From positions 744,001 to 808,000 of the forward strand of contig CM007992.1 of the NCBI GenBank assembly GCA_002189035.1: 64,000 nucleotides of DNA, read 5' to 3'. Position numbers and translations under genes: made by a program. The notes below the pieces were generated by a model. It was not told where the DNA came from, did not search any database, and saw only the letters and a list, made by a program, of their open reading frames with translations. Each line of letters opens with the position of its first letter. The first letter of the stretch is position 1. Origin of the DNA: Utricularia gibba (lineage: Eukaryota; Streptophyta; Magnoliopsida; Lamiales; Lentibulariaceae). Below are positions 62,601 to 64,000 of the stretch, in pieces.

Positions 62601-63789
62601 ATAATGAATTAATAATTTTTTTACTTTAACCTCAATTCTCTTTATTCAAATTAATTTTTACATTTATTTTCTTTTTATTACATATTGTTATTAAATTTCT
62701 TTTTAATTATTTAAAATATTTATACTTTACATCAATATTTTATTATTGAAATTCTTAAATTATTTTGTAAATTTTATTTTAATAATAGTTATTTTTCATC
62801 AAAATTATTATTTATTTACGAAAATTAATTTCATAAGTGATATTAATAATAAAAATGCTAAAAAATTACTTACGGTTCTATGCTGAATTAATATTTTTTT
62901 TATTTTAATCTCAACTTTTTTTATTCAAATTAATTCTCCACTTATTCTTTTTTTATTATAAATAGTTCTTAACTTTTCTTTTTGATTATTTAAAATATTT
63001 TATGTTTTTATATCAATACCTATTACTAAAATTCTTAAATCATTTTTTTAAGTTTATTTTAAATAGTTCTCAGAATTCATCGGCCAATTAATATTGCCAC
63101 AACCAAAGATCTTTCTTTATGTGCAAATTAATTTTATAATTGATATTAATTATAAATTAGTTTTTAAACTTAATTACCTAAAAATTTAGTTTATTCATTA
63201 TTAAATAAAAATAAATACTATCATCAATATTAATATGATGTATGCTAATATAGTGATCACTTAATTATAAATCTGATGAATTGTGTATATTAATAAAATA
63301 TTATGTAATCACACTCATAATAAGTATCCAAACATTATGCATTACAAAATCAATATTTATATTTAGATTATGCAAAATTTATAGTTTTAATGCATGAAAA
63401 ATAAATATAAATTATATTCTGAAAATATTGTACTTACCGGAATAACTAGAAGAAGCACATTGACTCATGCTATCATCAATAATATATAAGTCCACATCAT
63501 ATTGTGAGTTGAATGGATTCAAGGCATACCGTAGACCGGATTCATCAGAAATTGGGAAGAAGTTGAAGTCGTGAGTGTTGACATCGTAAAATTTGACTTT
63601 GATACGAACAATACGAAAATCTACAACTATATTTACCTCACGTTGTAAAATCTCGATAAATCGTTCTAGTGAAATTGTAGGTTTCACTAGAATCACCTTT
63701 ACGGGGTCACGATCATATACAACAGAATTGGAGTATTGATCTCTTAAGATATTTCCACCGGAGAATATACGGATTGAAACCTTTGACAT
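59616..63789 (-). pseudogene. MuDR/MULE transposase, degenerate
   Basis: Mutator-superfamily transposase in five exons (minus): 63789-63438, 62542-60993, 60909-60822, 60751-60464 and 60401-59616. Exon 1 encodes a PB1-like domain (MSKVSIRIFSGGNILRDQYS). Next come an acidic linker, a MuDR DNA-binding zinc region (CPFALR, WRITMLVEPHTCD), the MULE catalytic domain (LCVDATHLYGRYDYKLLVAV, CIISDRAAG, FCNWHLRKN) and a SWIM zinc finger (GECACGIWNIDRYPCRHAQ). It carries two in-frame stops: TGA at 61525-61523 where Trp is expected, and TAG at 60053-60051. It also has two -1 breaks, near 61914-61922 and at 61749-61751. About 145 codons stay open after the TAG and end in a basic tail. It is therefore unlikely to be active as written. 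Confidence 0.88.
62600..63150. repeat. Diverged tandem duplication in the MULE first intron
   Basis: An AT-rich unit of about 280 bp occurs twice. GAATTAATA (62606 and 62885), ATTCAAATTAATT (about 62644 and 62923) and ATTATTTAAAATATTT (about 62706 and 62985) all recur at a spacing of 279. A later shared segment (AAATTAATTT at 62822 and 63125) is spaced 303, showing an insertion in the second copy. Confidence 0.65.
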
Positions 63790-64000
63790 GATGATTGTGA
63801 GCAGCAATTTTTTGCAGGAAACTAAACGTAGGATATAGATGGAAGATGAGAGGTGTGGAAATGAAAAAGAAGTCAATTTAAATAAGAAGGAATTGAGACA
63901 TTATTTAATATTCAACTAACTAAATGCTTTTGAATTAGTCATGGGCATGCTACGGCCATTCATTTTCAACAGTTTAATTAAATTAAAATGAAACAATAAT
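63790..64000. other. Upstream flank of the transposase
   Basis: Probably leader or 5' end of the MULE. No terminal inverted repeat could be recognised before the window ends. Confidence 0.3.

Noticed and set aside
1-64000. CRISPR array, phage defence island or other prokaryotic system
   Set aside because: No short regularly spaced repeats or bacterial operon structure; all genes are intron-bearing plant families except the single-exon NdhS.

Overview
This is nuclear DNA from a flowering plant, most likely a eudicot. The evidence is many short GT-AG introns, AT-rich intergenic DNA, chloroplast-targeted proteins (phosphoribulokinase, NdhS) and plant-only families (RopGEF/PRONE, BRX, WRKY, CHX). 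I could not identify the species. I rebuilt splice models by hand. In most models the exon lengths sum to a multiple of three and the junctions preserve family motifs. There is no CRISPR array, rRNA, convincing tRNA, or sign of bacterial or viral sequence.

Layout, left to right: RING-H2 E3 ligase (+, 5' end outside the window); DUF1350 alpha/beta hydrolase (+); RopGEF (-) with a leader reaching about 8.65 kb; UPF0114 plastid membrane protein (+); AP-4 epsilon (+); XEG113 arabinosyltransferase (+); RPA1 with three zinc knuckles (+); CDKF;4/MAK-like kinase (+); BREVIS RADIX-like (-); a small coiled-coil protein, possibly ASY4-like (-); MOB1 (+); an uncharacterised multi-pass membrane protein (-); phosphoribulokinase (-); a SUV2/ATRIP-like checkpoint protein (-) head to head with NdhS (+); a CHX-type cation/H+ exchanger (+); a WRKY22/29-type factor (-) with a WRKFGQK core; and a decayed Mutator-like (MULE) transposase (-).

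The genes do not form one pathway. They are a normal mosaic of genome maintenance (RPA1, SUV2), trafficking and wall formation (AP4E, XEG113), polarity and growth signalling (RopGEF, BRX, MOB1, CDKF;4) and photosynthesis (PRK, NdhS). From memory, their closest Arabidopsis genes fall largely into two groups: At1g31.6-32.1 (RopGEF14, AP4E, BRX, PRK) and At4g19/At5g45 (RPA1, CDKF-like, MOB1, SUV2, UPF0114). The window may keep an ancestral order that Arabidopsis later split by gene loss.

The most notable sequence signal is that four otherwise intact genes (RopGEF, BRX-like, the membrane protein, CHX) each lack exactly one coding base. The MULE has two more -1 breaks. Several breaks lie in G/C runs, so assembly error is the first explanation. 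I found no convincing novel system. The best biological leads are the variant WRKY core, the recently duplicated RPA1 zinc knuckle, stopless 3n introns in PRK, RopGEF and SUV2, and the E2F/telobox/site II cluster upstream of RPA1.
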